The notes beneath the pieces are model-generated. The model did no database searches, was not told where the DNA came from, and saw only the letters and a list, made by a program, of their open reading frames with translations. A program made the position numbers and the translations under genes. From an uncultured Lachnospiraceae bacterium (GTDB lineage: Bacteria; Bacillota; Clostridia; Lachnospirales; Lachnospiraceae), in assembly GCA_902783375.1 (NCBI GenBank), contig CACZQN010000006.1, forward strand, positions 62,001 to 126,000: a stretch of 64,000 nt of DNA, in the 5' to 3' direction. Shown here piece by piece: positions 19,310 through 27,669 of the stretch. How positions within the stretch are numbered: position 1 is the stretch's first letter; each line of letters opens with the position of its first letter.

Positions 19310-19972
19310 TCAGGCAATATATACTCCAGACTGCAGATAAGCGCGATATGCACTTTCCATCTGCATCTTCCACTTCTCTGCGTCTGTAATATTCTCAAAA
19401 TAATACTTCAGGCATGCGTCAAGTACTTTGATGTACTCGCCGATCGCGTTCGCGATGTCCTCCTCCGAAAGCTTGTGATCACCGGTCAGCTCCAGGAATC
19501 CGCGGATGAACTTTCCGCCATCCAGTTCTGACGGGACGCCGTCCGGGTGCACATTCAGCAGATAAGCATTCTCAATCTGCATCCAGTACGAGAAGAACTG
19601 CTCCACTGCACTTGCGAAGTTCTGGGAACTGGTCCGGAATGTCACCTTCAGCCTGCCGGCAATATCCTTCGGTTCCCGGAACAGTTCGATCTGGTACTTC
19701 ACCGTCGGCCGGTACTTATACTGCAGCGAACTTCTGACGGAAAACATCGAATCCGAGGCCTGATTCTGGATCTGGTAACAGCTGTCCGAGAGAATCCCCT
19801 CCAGCTGGTCAAAGATATCCCGCATCCGCATCTCCGGCGTCACATAACTCACCCGCTCTGCCAGAATCTGATTGATCAGATTCGACCGGCTGGTGTTCTG
19901 CTCATAGGCCAGACGGTCAATCGCCGCCACCACATCATCCATCAGCACCAGGCTGTAAACACTCTTACGCAT
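19310..19972 (-). CDS. Ribbon-helix-helix domain protein
   Basis: 220 residues. The first 45 (MRKSVYSLVLMDDVVAAID, then NTSRSNLINQILAERV) match the beta-alpha-alpha pattern of CopG/Arc-type DNA-binding domains. The remaining 175 are alpha-helical with no domain I recognise. It is probably a transcription regulator. The start ATG at 19972 has GAGGG six bases upstream, and a GTG one codon earlier is too close to it. It lies upstream of clpB on the same strand, 102 nt apart with no clear terminator, and may regulate itself or clpB. A palindrome at 20115-20151 sits in its upstream region. Confidence 0.8.
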   Translation of the reverse strand: MRKSVYSLVLMDDVVAAIDRLAYEQNTSRSNLINQILAERVSYVTPEMRMRDIFDQLEGILSDSCYQIQNQASDSMFSVRSSLQYKYRPTVKYQIELFREPKDIAGRLKVTFRTSSQNFASAVEQFFSYWMQIENAYLLNVHPDGVPSELDGGKFIRGFLELTGDHKLSEEDIANAIGEYIKVLDACLKYYFENITDAEKWKMQMESAYRAYLQSGVYIA

Positions 19973-20001
19973 CACGGACCCTCATTTCTTTTGATGTGAC
20001 T

Positions 20002-20030
20002 ATGATATCACTAATTCAGAAACTTGTCAA
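20002..20030 (-). promoter_or_regulatory. Promoter of the ribbon-helix-helix gene
   Basis: Minus strand -35 TTGACA (20025-20030), 17-bp spacer, -10 TATCAT (20002-20007), 30 nt before the start codon. Confidence 0.75.
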
Positions 20031-20114
20031 TATAATTATATAATCTCGAATACAAATTATTTTCATGATGCGCATTTTTCTTCGTTTCTTTCGAGAAGTC
20101 TCTCAAACCACCCC

Positions 20115-20151
20115 GAAAAACTTTTGTAAATCTGATTTGCAAAAGTTTTTC
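20115..20151. repeat. Perfect long palindrome, copy 2 (related to 1457-1481)
   Basis: 18-bp arms GAAAAACTTTTGTAAATC / GATTTGCAAAAGTTTTTC flank one central base, with a single A/G difference. It lies between divergent promoters of the ribbon-helix-helix gene and the DUF1622 gene. Its minimal loop argues for a DNA-protein site as much as for a terminator. Confidence 0.65.
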
Positions 20152-20196
20152 AGGCCGGATAAGTGTACTCTTTGCAATCCTCTTTGCAATCCTTCC

Positions 20197-20225
20197 TTGC
20201 ACATTTTTACAGCCTATGATAAAAT
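20197..20225 (+). promoter_or_regulatory. Promoter of the DUF1622 gene
   Basis: -35 TTGCAC (20197-20202), 17-bp spacer, -10 TAAAAT (20220-20225). Confidence 0.65.
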
Positions 20226-20257
20226 GATGCTATCCTCTTGAAAGGACACAAGAATCT

Positions 20258-20635
20258 ATGGAAACCATTCTTTCCTCATTAAGCAGCATCATGGTCTATG
20301 TTGTTGAGATCTGCACGACGCTCATGGAGGTCTTCGGCATCGCCGTCCTGGTCTACACCGCCGTCAAGTGTTTCTACGGCTGGGTGAAAAAGCGCGAGGG
20401 CATCCGCATGGATCTGGCCCAGGGCATCGCGCTGGCGCTCGAATTCAAGATGGGCGGCGAGGTTCTGCGTACCGTCGTCGTCAGAGAATGGGGAGAACTG
20501 GGGATCCTCGGCGCCATCATCATTCTCCGTGCTGCGCTGACCTTCCTGATTCACTGGGAGATCAAGAACGAAGAACGGGCGATGGCTGAAGGAAATACGA
20601 ACTATCTTGAGAAAGCAGATGAAAAGAGAATCTGA
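20258..20635 (+). CDS. DUF1622 family small membrane protein
   Basis: 125 residues with three hydrophobic helices (about 8-36, 58-70, 80-97). The family core DLAQGIALALEFKMGGEVLRTVVVREWGELGILGAIIILRAALTFLIHWE is present; the KMGGEVLRTVV and REW segments are typical of DUF1622. It is an inner-membrane protein of unknown function. The ATG at 20258 has AAAGGA about 12 nt upstream, a slightly long spacing. Monocistronic. Confidence 0.88.
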   Translation: METILSSLSSIMVYVVEICTTLMEVFGIAVLVYTAVKCFYGWVKKREGIRMDLAQGIALALEFKMGGEVLRTVVVREWGELGILGAIIILRAALTFLIHWEIKNEERAMAEGNTNYLEKADEKRI

Positions 20636-20696
20636 TATCGTCAAATGCAGGATGAATCCTGGATGCAACCCAAAAAAATCCGATGAACTTACAATA

Positions 20697-20737
20697 AAAA
20701 GGCTGTGAATTGCCGGTTTCCCCGGTGTCACAGCCTT
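20697..20737 (-). terminator. Terminator of the aldo/keto reductase gene
   Basis: AAGGCTGTGA (20699-20708) pairs with TCACAGCCTT (20728-20737), with an inner CCGG/CCGG stem. The minus-strand side continues TTTTTATT. Confidence 0.75.
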
Positions 20738-20777
20738 ATATTTTACTTCACAGCCTTTGCTCTGCAGAGCGGCTCGT

Positions 20778-21878
20778 TCATGCCTCCAGCGCAGCGGCGC
20801 ACTTCTTCAGTTCCTGCACGATCTGGATGTGCTGCGGGCAGGCACTCTCACACTGCCGGCAGCTGATGCACTCGGAAGCGCGGCCGCCTGCAAGCGCCTG
20901 GTAGGCAGCAGCGGACGCTTCCAGCTGCCCATTTCCCACACGGGCATTCATGATCGAGAAGATCTCCGGAATGGCGATCTCCTTCGGGCAGCCCTTGGTG
21001 CAGTAGTGGCAGGATGTGCAGGGGATCAGGTTCGACCGGCCGAGCAGCTTCTGCGCCTCGCGGATGACAGCCATCTCCTGCTCATCGAGTGGCTTGAAAT
21101 CTGTCATATACGAAAGGTTGTCCCGCATCTGGCTCATGTTGCTCATGCCGGAGAGCACTGCAAGGACACCGTCCAGAGAAGCTGCAAAGCGGATCGCCCA
21201 GGAAGCCGGCGATGCATCCGGATTGGCTTTCTTCAGGAGTTCTTTGACATCAGCTGGCGGATTGGCGAGATTGCCGCCCTTCACCGGTTCCATGACCACG
21301 ATCGGGATGTCGTGCTTTCTCGCAACCTCGTAATTGGCTCTCGACGTCACCGACGGATTCTCCCAGTCCGCATAGTTCAGCTGCAGCTGGACAAATTCCG
21401 CTTCCGGATGATCCGTGAGGATCTGATCCAGGAGGTCCGGACCGGAATGGTAGGAAAATCCCAGATGTCTGATCTTCCCCTCTTTTTTCAGCTGCATCCC
21501 ATACTCCCAGAGATGAAACTTCTCATACTTCCGATAGTTATTGGTCATCAGCGAATGCAGCAGGTAATAATCAATATAGCCCGCCCCGGTCCGCTGCATG
21601 GTTGTTTCAAACTGTTTCTTTGCCGCCTTCTCCGAAATCGCAGTCGGCGCATAGAGTTTTGAGGCCAGCGTATAGGCATCCCGCGGATGGCGCTCGACCA
21701 GTGCTTTTCTGGTCGCTTCCTCCGAACCGCCGTAGACATGCGCCGTATCAAAATAGGTGCAGCCTGCCGCCAGAAAGGCATCCACCATCTGGCTGGTCTC
21801 CTGGATGTCGATGCCGATCCCCTTCTTCGGCAGGCGCATCAGTCCAAACCCCAGCTTCTTTGTCTCTTCTAAGTTCAT
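20778..21878 (-). CDS. Aldo/keto reductase with C-terminal 2[4Fe-4S] ferredoxin domain
   Basis: 366 residues. The N-terminal 270 form an AKR TIM barrel: DTAHVYGG supplies Asp and Tyr, the ASKLY segment the Lys, and YYLLHS the His. The C-terminal part carries two ferredoxin motifs, CTSCHYCTKGCP and CISCRQCESACP, so this is the iron-sulfur AKR subfamily common in Clostridia. It likely couples NAD(P)H chemistry to ferredoxin or an Fe-S electron relay. The start ATG at 21878 has GGGGGAG five bases upstream. It follows the hydrogenase operon, but a terminator separates them. Substrate unknown. Confidence 0.92.
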   Translation of the reverse strand: MNLEETKKLGFGLMRLPKKGIGIDIQETSQMVDAFLAAGCTYFDTAHVYGGSEEATRKALVERHPRDAYTLASKLYAPTAISEKAAKKQFETTMQRTGAGYIDYYLLHSLMTNNYRKYEKFHLWEYGMQLKKEGKIRHLGFSYHSGPDLLDQILTDHPEAEFVQLQLNYADWENPSVTSRANYEVARKHDIPIVVMEPVKGGNLANPPADVKELLKKANPDASPASWAIRFAASLDGVLAVLSGMSNMSQMRDNLSYMTDFKPLDEQEMAVIREAQKLLGRSNLIPCTSCHYCTKGCPKEIAIPEIFSIMNARVGNGQLEASAAAYQALAGGRASECISCRQCESACPQHIQIVQELKKCAAALEA

Positions 21879-21900
21879 AACGACTCCCCCATATGTTGGT

Positions 21901-21931
21901 AAAAAGCGCCCGGGGATCTCTCCCCGGGCGC
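21901..21931 (-). terminator. Terminator of the hydrogenase operon
   Basis: Perfect 11-bp GC stem (GCGCCCGGGGA / TCCCCGGGCGC) with TCTC loop, then TTTTT on the minus strand (plus A run 21901-21905). Confidence 0.92.
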
Positions 21932-21968
21932 CGGATTGTTTCATGATCAATCAGAAATGAACCAGGAA

Positions 21969-23726
21969 TCAATCTACCTTCGGATATTTCTCACGAGCAA
22001 CATAGCTGGTGTGCAGTGCATGATGTGCTGCACCCTTGCCATAGCCCTCGGTATACCACTCATCATAGAGCTTCTTGATGGACGGATTCTCATGGGACAT
22101 ACGCAAGGTCATGCCCTTATCCTGATCATACAGAGCCTTTGCACGGACAGCCTTGAGGTCAACCGTGTCACGGATGTACTGCGGCTGGATCGGCTGACCA
22201 CCGCCGTTGACGCATCCGCCCGGGCAGCCCATGATCTCGATGAAGCCCCAGCCATTCGGATTGCCTGCAGCAACCTTCTCCATGACTTCCTTCGCAGCGG
22301 AACCACCGGAAGCAACACAGACCTTCAGTTCTGTGCCTGCAACGGTAACGGTAGCTTCCTTGATGCTTGCGGTACCACGGACAGCGGTGAACTCAAGCGG
22401 CTCGGTAGCGCCGTTCAGCCAAGCATTGGCTGTACGGATAGCAGCTTCCATAACACCACCGGTAGCACCGAAGATCACGCCTGCACCAGTATCTTCGCCC
22501 AACGGATCATCAAACTGCTCATCCGGCAGCATCTCGAACTTGATACCAGCTCTCTTGATCATATCGCCGAGCTCTCTGGTTGTGATGGAGATATCCAGAT
22601 CCGGAAGACCCGGGCCTGCAGCGGACTCATTATCACGGCCGATCTCGAACTTCTTAGCGGTACACGGCATAACCGATACGGATACGATATCCTTCGGGTC
22701 GATGCCCATCTTCTGTGCATAGTAGGTCTTGGTCACTGCGCCCTGCATCTGCTGCGGGGACTTACAGGTGGACAGGTGGGAAAGAAGATCCGGATAGTAG
22801 TACTCACAGAACTTGACCCAGCCTGGGGAACAGGAGGTAACCATCGGCAGAACACCGCCGTTCTGGATACGCTGTACAAGCTCGTTAGCCTCTTCTACGA
22901 TGGTAAGGTCAGCACCGAAGTTGGTGTCGAATACCTTATCAAAGCCGATTCTTCTGAGTGCTGCAACCATCTTGCCTTCAACGTTGGTGCCGATCGGCAT
23001 ATCGAAGCACTCGCCGAGCTGTGCACGAACGGAAGGAGCGGTCTGAACAACGACGTGCTTGGTCGGATCGTTGATTGCATCCCAGATCTTGTCTGTGTCG
23101 TCCTTGACTCTCAGAGCGCCGGTCGGGCAGACAACGGTACACTGACCACAGGAAATACACGGAACATCTCTCAGGAGACGATTGAACGGGGAACCGATGT
23201 TGGTATCGATACCACGATCATTTGCACCGATGACGCCGACGAACTGCTCATTGCAGGCAGCGACGCAGCGACGGCAGAGGATACACTTGTTGTTATCTCT
23301 GACAAGGTGCGGAGTGGAAAGATCCAGCTCATACTCCGGCTTGAAGCCTTCAAATGCGTTCTCATCTACGCCATATTCCAGACACAGCTTCTGCAGTTCG
23401 CAGTTGGTGGAACGTGCGCAGGAAAGGCACTTCTTCTCATGTGTGGAAAGAATCAGCTCCAGTGTGGTCTTGCGGGCCTTCTGTACCTTCTCGGTATTGG
23501 TCTTGATCTCCATGCCTTCCGCTACAGGATAGACACAGGCAGTAACAAGGCCTCTGGTACCGGTAGCTTCTACGATACAGATACGGCAAGCACCGATCTC
23601 ATTCTTTTCTTTCATAAAGCAGAGGGTCGGGATCTCGACACCTGCTACGCGGGCTGCCTCAAGGATTGTGGAGCCCTCCGGCACGCTTACAGCGATACCG
23701 TTTACTTTAACATTCAGCATATTCAT
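21969..23726 (-). CDS. hydA: [FeFe] hydrogenase catalytic subunit HydA (NADH/ferredoxin bifurcating type)
   Basis: 585 residues. It has an N-terminal plant-type [2Fe-2S] domain (Cys36, 47, 50, 64) and a His-ligated [4Fe-4S] site (His96, Cys100, 103, 109). Two ferredoxin clusters follow (Cys148-158 and Cys190-200), then the H-cluster domain with L1 TSCSPGW (297-303), L2 MPCTAKKFE (353-361) and L3 EIMGCPGGCVNGGGQP (497-512). With HydB and HydC it should form the cytoplasmic trimer that evolves H2 from reduced ferredoxin plus NADH (established for group A3 enzymes). L1 has Ser where many enzymes have a second Cys. The start ATG at 23726 has AAAGGAG upstream. It is last in the operon. Confidence 0.96.
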   Translation of the reverse strand: MNMLNVKVNGIAVSVPEGSTILEAARVAGVEIPTLCFMKEKNEIGACRICIVEATGTRGLVTACVYPVAEGMEIKTNTEKVQKARKTTLELILSTHEKKCLSCARSTNCELQKLCLEYGVDENAFEGFKPEYELDLSTPHLVRDNNKCILCRRCVAACNEQFVGVIGANDRGIDTNIGSPFNRLLRDVPCISCGQCTVVCPTGALRVKDDTDKIWDAINDPTKHVVVQTAPSVRAQLGECFDMPIGTNVEGKMVAALRRIGFDKVFDTNFGADLTIVEEANELVQRIQNGGVLPMVTSCSPGWVKFCEYYYPDLLSHLSTCKSPQQMQGAVTKTYYAQKMGIDPKDIVSVSVMPCTAKKFEIGRDNESAAGPGLPDLDISITTRELGDMIKRAGIKFEMLPDEQFDDPLGEDTGAGVIFGATGGVMEAAIRTANAWLNGATEPLEFTAVRGTASIKEATVTVAGTELKVCVASGGSAAKEVMEKVAAGNPNGWGFIEIMGCPGGCVNGGGQPIQPQYIRDTVDLKAVRAKALYDQDKGMTLRMSHENPSIKKLYDEWYTEGYGKGAAHHALHTSYVAREKYPKVD

Positions 23727-23745
23727 ACCCTATAAGGCTCCTTTC

Positions 23746-25566
23746 TCACTGCTTGCTGATCGCTTTGAACTTACAGTTGCTCATGCAGGCGCCGCACTTG
23801 ATACACTTCTCAGGATTGATATGATAAGAAGGAAGCTTGTGGCCTGGAGCAACATAGTCAGTCTTAACAATCGTCTCAACCGGGCAGTTTCTTGCACACA
23901 TACCGCATCCGATACACTTATCCGGATCGATGGTAAATGTAAGGAGATCCTTACAGACGCCAGCCGGGCACTTCTTGTCAACGACATGAGCGATATACTC
24001 ATCTCTGAAGAAACGAAGTGTTGCAAGAACCGGGTTCGGAGCTGTCTGGCCAAGTCCGCACAGGGAGTTGGTCTTGATGTAGTTACAAAGATCTTCGATC
24101 TTGTCGATGTCTTCCAGAGTACCCTTACCGGAAGTGATCTTGTCGAGAAGCTCGAGGACTCTCTTGGTACCGACACGGCAAGGTGTACACTTACCACAGG
24201 ACTCATCAACGGTGAAATCCAGGAAGAACTTCGCCATATCAACCATACAGCTGTCTTCGTCCATGACAATCAGACCACCGGAACCCATCATACAGCCGAT
24301 GGCTGTCAGGTTATCATAGTCGACCTCCGTCTTGATCAGGCTTGCCGGGATACATCCGCCGGACGGACCACCGGTCTGAGCAGCCTTGAACTTCTTGCCG
24401 TTCGGGATGCCGCCGCCGATCTCATAGATGATGTGCTCGAGGGTTGTACCCATCGGGATCTCAACAAGACCGGTGTGATTGATCTTACCACCGAGTGCGA
24501 AGACCTTGGTTCCCTTGGATCTCTCGGTACCCATGGAAGCGAACCAGTCAGCACCACGAAGGATAATCTGCGGAATATTTGCAAAAGTCTCAACGTTGTT
24601 CTCAACAGTCGGAGAACCGAACAGACCCTTAACAGCCGGATATGGAGGACGCGGACGCGGCTCACCACGGTTACCTTCGATAGAGGTCATCAGTGCGGTT
24701 TCCTCACCACAGACGAATGCACCTGCACCAAGTCTGATCTCGAGATCGAAATCAAAACCGGAATCGAAGATGTTCTTACCAAGTAATCCATACTCACGTG
24801 CCTGTGCGATTGCGATGGACAGTCTCTTGACTGCGATCGGATACTCAGCACGGACATAGACATAACCCTTTGTACAGCCGCATGCATAACCGCAGATAGC
24901 CATAGCTTCTACGATACAGTGCGGATCACCTTCCAGGACGGAACGATCCATGAATGCACCCGGGTCACCTTCATCGGCGTTACAGACGACGTACTTCTGC
25001 GGAGCCTTGTTCGGTGCGCAGAGAGCCCACTTACGACCTGTCGGGAATCCGCCGCCCCCACGGCCACGAAGACCGGAGTCTGTGACAACCTGGATAACCT
25101 CTTCCGGAGTCATCTCGGTCAGGACCTTACCAAGTGCTGCATAGCCGTCCATCGCGATGTACTCGTCGATATCTTCCGGATTGATGACACCACAGTTTCT
25201 CAGGACGACACGGTTCTGGGTCTTGTAGAATGTGGTATCAGAAAGAGCGATATTGCCGATCTCATCCGGCTGAACTTTGCCGTGATCATCATAAACCAGA
25301 CGCTCCACGCGGCGGCCCTTTAACAGATGCTCTTCCACGATCTCCGGAACATCCGTTGCCTGCACTCTGCTGTAGAACGTGCCATCCGGATAAACAATGA
25401 CGACCGGACCCAGTTCACAGAGACCGAAACAACCGGTTCTGACCAGCTTGATCTCATTTTCCAGACCTTTTTTCGCCAACTCTTCGACGAAAGTATCCTG
25501 GATGGCCTGACTGCCTGAGGAAGTACATCCGGTACCGCCACAGATCAGAACTTGCGAACGAATCAT
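23746..25566 (-). CDS. hydB: Bifurcating hydrogenase flavoprotein subunit HydB (NuoF-like)
   Basis: 606 residues. It has an N-terminal thioredoxin-like [2Fe-2S] domain (CGGTGC and TGCFGLC) and an FMN/NADH-binding NuoF core (GLRGRGGGGFPTGRKW, NADEGDPGAFMDR). The SLBB region is followed by the [4Fe-4S] motif ESCGKCTPCRVG and a C-terminal 2[4Fe-4S] ferredoxin domain (CIGCGMCARNCP and CIKCGACMSNC). The extra terminal domains mark HydB rather than Complex I NuoF. It is the NADH and flavin site of electron bifurcation. The start ATG at 25566 has GGAGG eight bases upstream. The gap to hydA is 19 nt. Confidence 0.95.
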   Translation of the reverse strand: MIRSQVLICGGTGCTSSGSQAIQDTFVEELAKKGLENEIKLVRTGCFGLCELGPVVIVYPDGTFYSRVQATDVPEIVEEHLLKGRRVERLVYDDHGKVQPDEIGNIALSDTTFYKTQNRVVLRNCGVINPEDIDEYIAMDGYAALGKVLTEMTPEEVIQVVTDSGLRGRGGGGFPTGRKWALCAPNKAPQKYVVCNADEGDPGAFMDRSVLEGDPHCIVEAMAICGYACGCTKGYVYVRAEYPIAVKRLSIAIAQAREYGLLGKNIFDSGFDFDLEIRLGAGAFVCGEETALMTSIEGNRGEPRPRPPYPAVKGLFGSPTVENNVETFANIPQIILRGADWFASMGTERSKGTKVFALGGKINHTGLVEIPMGTTLEHIIYEIGGGIPNGKKFKAAQTGGPSGGCIPASLIKTEVDYDNLTAIGCMMGSGGLIVMDEDSCMVDMAKFFLDFTVDESCGKCTPCRVGTKRVLELLDKITSGKGTLEDIDKIEDLCNYIKTNSLCGLGQTAPNPVLATLRFFRDEYIAHVVDKKCPAGVCKDLLTFTIDPDKCIGCGMCARNCPVETIVKTDYVAPGHKLPSYHINPEKCIKCGACMSNCKFKAISKQ

Positions 25567-25598
25567 ATTACATACCTCCAAACTTTATCGAGCAATGC

Positions 25599-25973
25599 TC
25601 AGGCTCCGGCAACCGCACCGATTGTATACTCGGTGACAACATTTCCGCCCTTCAGATGCTTCTCAATAACTTCCTTTGCCTTGTCCGGTGTCATCTTGAC
25701 GTAGGTTACTTTTTCCTTGCCCGGCTCAAAAACTTCCACGACCGGCTCATACTGGCAGATGCCGATGCATCCGGTCTGTGTCACGGTGACCTTGTCGCTC
25801 ATCCCATCTTCGTTCACGGTCTCTACGAAGGTGTTCAGCACCGGGCGCGCACCTGCCGCAATACCACAGGTCGCCATACCAACGACGACACGGATTCCTT
25901 CCATTCCTTCACGGAGGACTACCCGGTCCTTCATCCTGTTTTTGATTGCCTGCAATTCAGCTAAACTTTTCAT
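25599..25973 (-). CDS. Thioredoxin-like [2Fe-2S] ferredoxin
   Basis: 124 residues with the four-Cys pattern of the TRX-like [2Fe-2S] family: Cys in MATCGIAAG, then TGCIGICQYEPVVEV. The fourth ligand is within that second cluster region. Free-standing forms of this domain commonly accompany HydB and HydA in Clostridial operons and are thought to carry electrons or to be an accessory subunit. The start ATG at 25973 has AAAGGA upstream; a GTG three codons before is too close to that site. It lies 32 nt before hydB. Confidence 0.88.
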   Translation of the reverse strand: MKSLAELQAIKNRMKDRVVLREGMEGIRVVVGMATCGIAAGARPVLNTFVETVNEDGMSDKVTVTQTGCIGICQYEPVVEVFEPGKEKVTYVKMTPDKAKEVIEKHLKGGNVVTEYTIGAVAGA

Positions 25974-25990
25974 TGCACACACATCCTTTC

Positions 25991-26557
25991 TTATTGGGTA
26001 ACTGGTTTTATGAATTCTTCGTACTGCTCTCGCAGGTACGCCTCAATCCACTTGATTACGTCATAACTGTTCAGCGGTACATCTTCAAGGACCTCGCGGA
26101 GCTCTCTGGTGTCAAGTTCCACGACATTCCCTTCCATATCGTGCCGGAACAGAAAATCCGTATCCGGGTGACCCTGAATCAATGTCAGAATCGAGGAGGA
26201 GACATCCCCGAGCGGGGTAAAATCAATGTGGTCCATGTGGAACGTGGCTGTCACATGAGTCCCGTGGTTCTCCGGATCTGCTTCCTCTGTGACCGACTCG
26301 ATCTTCAGTTCACCGCCGGTCTGCTCACAGGCAAGCTTCAGGAGCGGAACTCCCATTCCGACCTTTCTCGTGGTTCTCGTCGTATAGAACGGATCCACCA
26401 CACTTCTGACCACCTCTTCGCTCATGCCGCACCCGTCATCAACGATTTCAAGGGTCAGCACCTGATCTCTTTCTGTCAGGAGAATCTGCGTCAGGGTTGC
26501 CCCTGCCTTCACCGAATTCTCCGCAACATCCAGAATGTTCAGCGATATTTCCTTCAT
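25991..26557 (-). CDS. GHKL ATPase-domain protein (histidine-kinase-like, no DHp)
   Basis: 188 residues. N-box ISLNILDVAENSVKAGA, G1 DDGCGMS, and G2-like KVGMGVPLLKLACEQTGG are the Bergerat-fold ATP site. There is no dimerisation/phospho-accepting His domain, no receiver and no membrane helix. It could phosphorylate or bind another protein in the manner of anti-sigma kinases. Its place among Fe-S sensor genes of the hydrogenase operon suggests redox-linked signalling (inference). The start ATG at 26557 follows GGAGGGAGAG. Target unknown. Confidence 0.85.
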   Translation of the reverse strand: MKEISLNILDVAENSVKAGATLTQILLTERDQVLTLEIVDDGCGMSEEVVRSVVDPFYTTRTTRKVGMGVPLLKLACEQTGGELKIESVTEEADPENHGTHVTATFHMDHIDFTPLGDVSSSILTLIQGHPDTDFLFRHDMEGNVVELDTRELREVLEDVPLNSYDVIKWIEAYLREQYEEFIKPVTQ

Positions 26558-26588
26558 CTCTCCCTCCGGAATTCTGTGTTTCCCCGGA

Positions 26589-27326
26589 TCATGAGGATCT
26601 CAGATCCTCAAATAATCTCTGCCGCACCAGCGAGGAGCTGTACGGCTCGTCATCAATCTCAATCCAGTCATTCTCCTCACCGTCCCGAAGCTGATCGAGA
26701 TAGTGGGCATCTGAGCTGAACAGGAGTCTCAGATTCTCGAGCCCATAGCGGCTGATGTACGCTTCTTTGTTCTCACGGTCGTGAAGCTCGGCCAGATGAA
26801 AACCAACATAGTGCGGAAATTCACCAAGAATTTCGATGGCACCGTTCGCAGGTCTGTCGATATGTGCAGGATAACAGATCCCCCGGTACTTTGCGACGAT
26901 CACCGGCGCTTCGTCCAGTGTGATCGTTGTCGCATTGATCAGCAGATCTTCTTCCCTGCCGATGACGTTGTCCTCCTCATCCATGATCAGCTGCTCCCCG
27001 AAGATCTCTTCGCGGTTCTTGATCCGGATTCTTCTGGTATCAATCTCATCGTTGAACGCCAGTGCTTCTTCCAGCGTTTCAAACAGACAGACGACATGAA
27101 TATCTTCCGCTGTCGTCAGCTCCATCCCTGCAATCGGAATCACGCCATACCGCTTCGCTGCCTTGAAAAATGCAGGACAGTTCCGGCTGGTATTGTGATC
27201 CGTCAGGGCCATGATGCCGACGCCGTTCAGGCTGGCCATGCCGGCCAGGTTGTTCGGTGTATTGTCCGCATCACCGCAGGGCGACAGACAGGAATGCACA
27301 TGAAAATCATAATAATATCTGGTCAT
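26589..27326 (-). CDS. PHP-domain metal-dependent phosphoesterase
   Basis: 245 residues. PHP metal ligands are visible in DFHVHSCLSPCGDADNTP (His9, His11), MALTDHNTS, AGMELTT and SSDAHYLDQL. The family includes histidinol phosphatase and 3',5'-nucleotide phosphatases; here it lies between HATPase and DRTGG genes of the hydrogenase operon, the usual place for it in Clostridia. Its substrate there is not established; a nucleotide signal is a possibility only. The start ATG is at 27326. Confidence 0.88.
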   Translation of the reverse strand: MTRYYYDFHVHSCLSPCGDADNTPNNLAGMASLNGVGIMALTDHNTSRNCPAFFKAAKRYGVIPIAGMELTTAEDIHVVCLFETLEEALAFNDEIDTRRIRIKNREEIFGEQLIMDEEDNVIGREEDLLINATTITLDEAPVIVAKYRGICYPAHIDRPANGAIEILGEFPHYVGFHLAELHDRENKEAYISRYGLENLRLLFSSDAHYLDQLRDGEENDWIEIDDEPYSSSLVRQRLFEDLRSS

Positions 27327-27337
27327 GTCGGTCAGCC

Positions 27338-27664
27338 TCAGCTGAGAAGTCCGGCAAGCTTCACCGCAGTTTCATAGATCGGCTCCGCACTTCCGAGAAT
27401 GTTGATTCCTTTCGCTTCTGCTGTTGCGATCAGGTCCTCCGGCATCTGCACATCCTCTGCCAGAATGACACAGGATGTATCCGCAAGGCTTGCAACAGCG
27501 ATGACATTCACATTCGACATGATGGTGATCCAGGCGTTGTCCATCTGGGCGCGGCCCATGACCCAGCTCAGCAGATCGCCGATGTAGACACCGTTGATCT
27601 CCCGGTCCCCGTCAGGCATCACCTGCGCGGTAAAACCATGCTCAAGCAGATCTTTTACAGTCAT
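27338..27664 (-). CDS. DRTGG-domain protein (copy 1)
   Basis: 108 residues, essentially only a DRTGG domain. MTVKDLLEHGFTAQ opens it, DREINGVYIGDLLSWVMG is the domain-defining segment, and it closes with LIATAEAKGINILGSAEPIYE. Such domains are found beside CBS and phosphotransacetylase domains and may bind nucleotides. It is paralogous to the gene at 29370-29726. The start ATG at 27664 has GGAAGG eight bases upstream, and the gap to the preceding gene is only 5 nt. Confidence 0.82.
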   Translation of the reverse strand: MTVKDLLEHGFTAQVMPDGDREINGVYIGDLLSWVMGRAQMDNAWITIMSNVNVIAVASLADTSCVILAEDVQMPEDLIATAEAKGINILGSAEPIYETAVKLAGLLS

Positions 27665-27669
27665 ACCGA

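Noticed and set aside
19310-19972. Antitoxin of a toxin-antitoxin pair
   Set aside because: The RHH protein is 220 residues, far larger than RHH antitoxins, and no small toxin gene is adjacent; its neighbour is clpB.
21936-23735. 599-codon open frame antisense to hydA
   Set aside because: Same shadow effect opposite a conserved gene; no ribosome binding site or family match.
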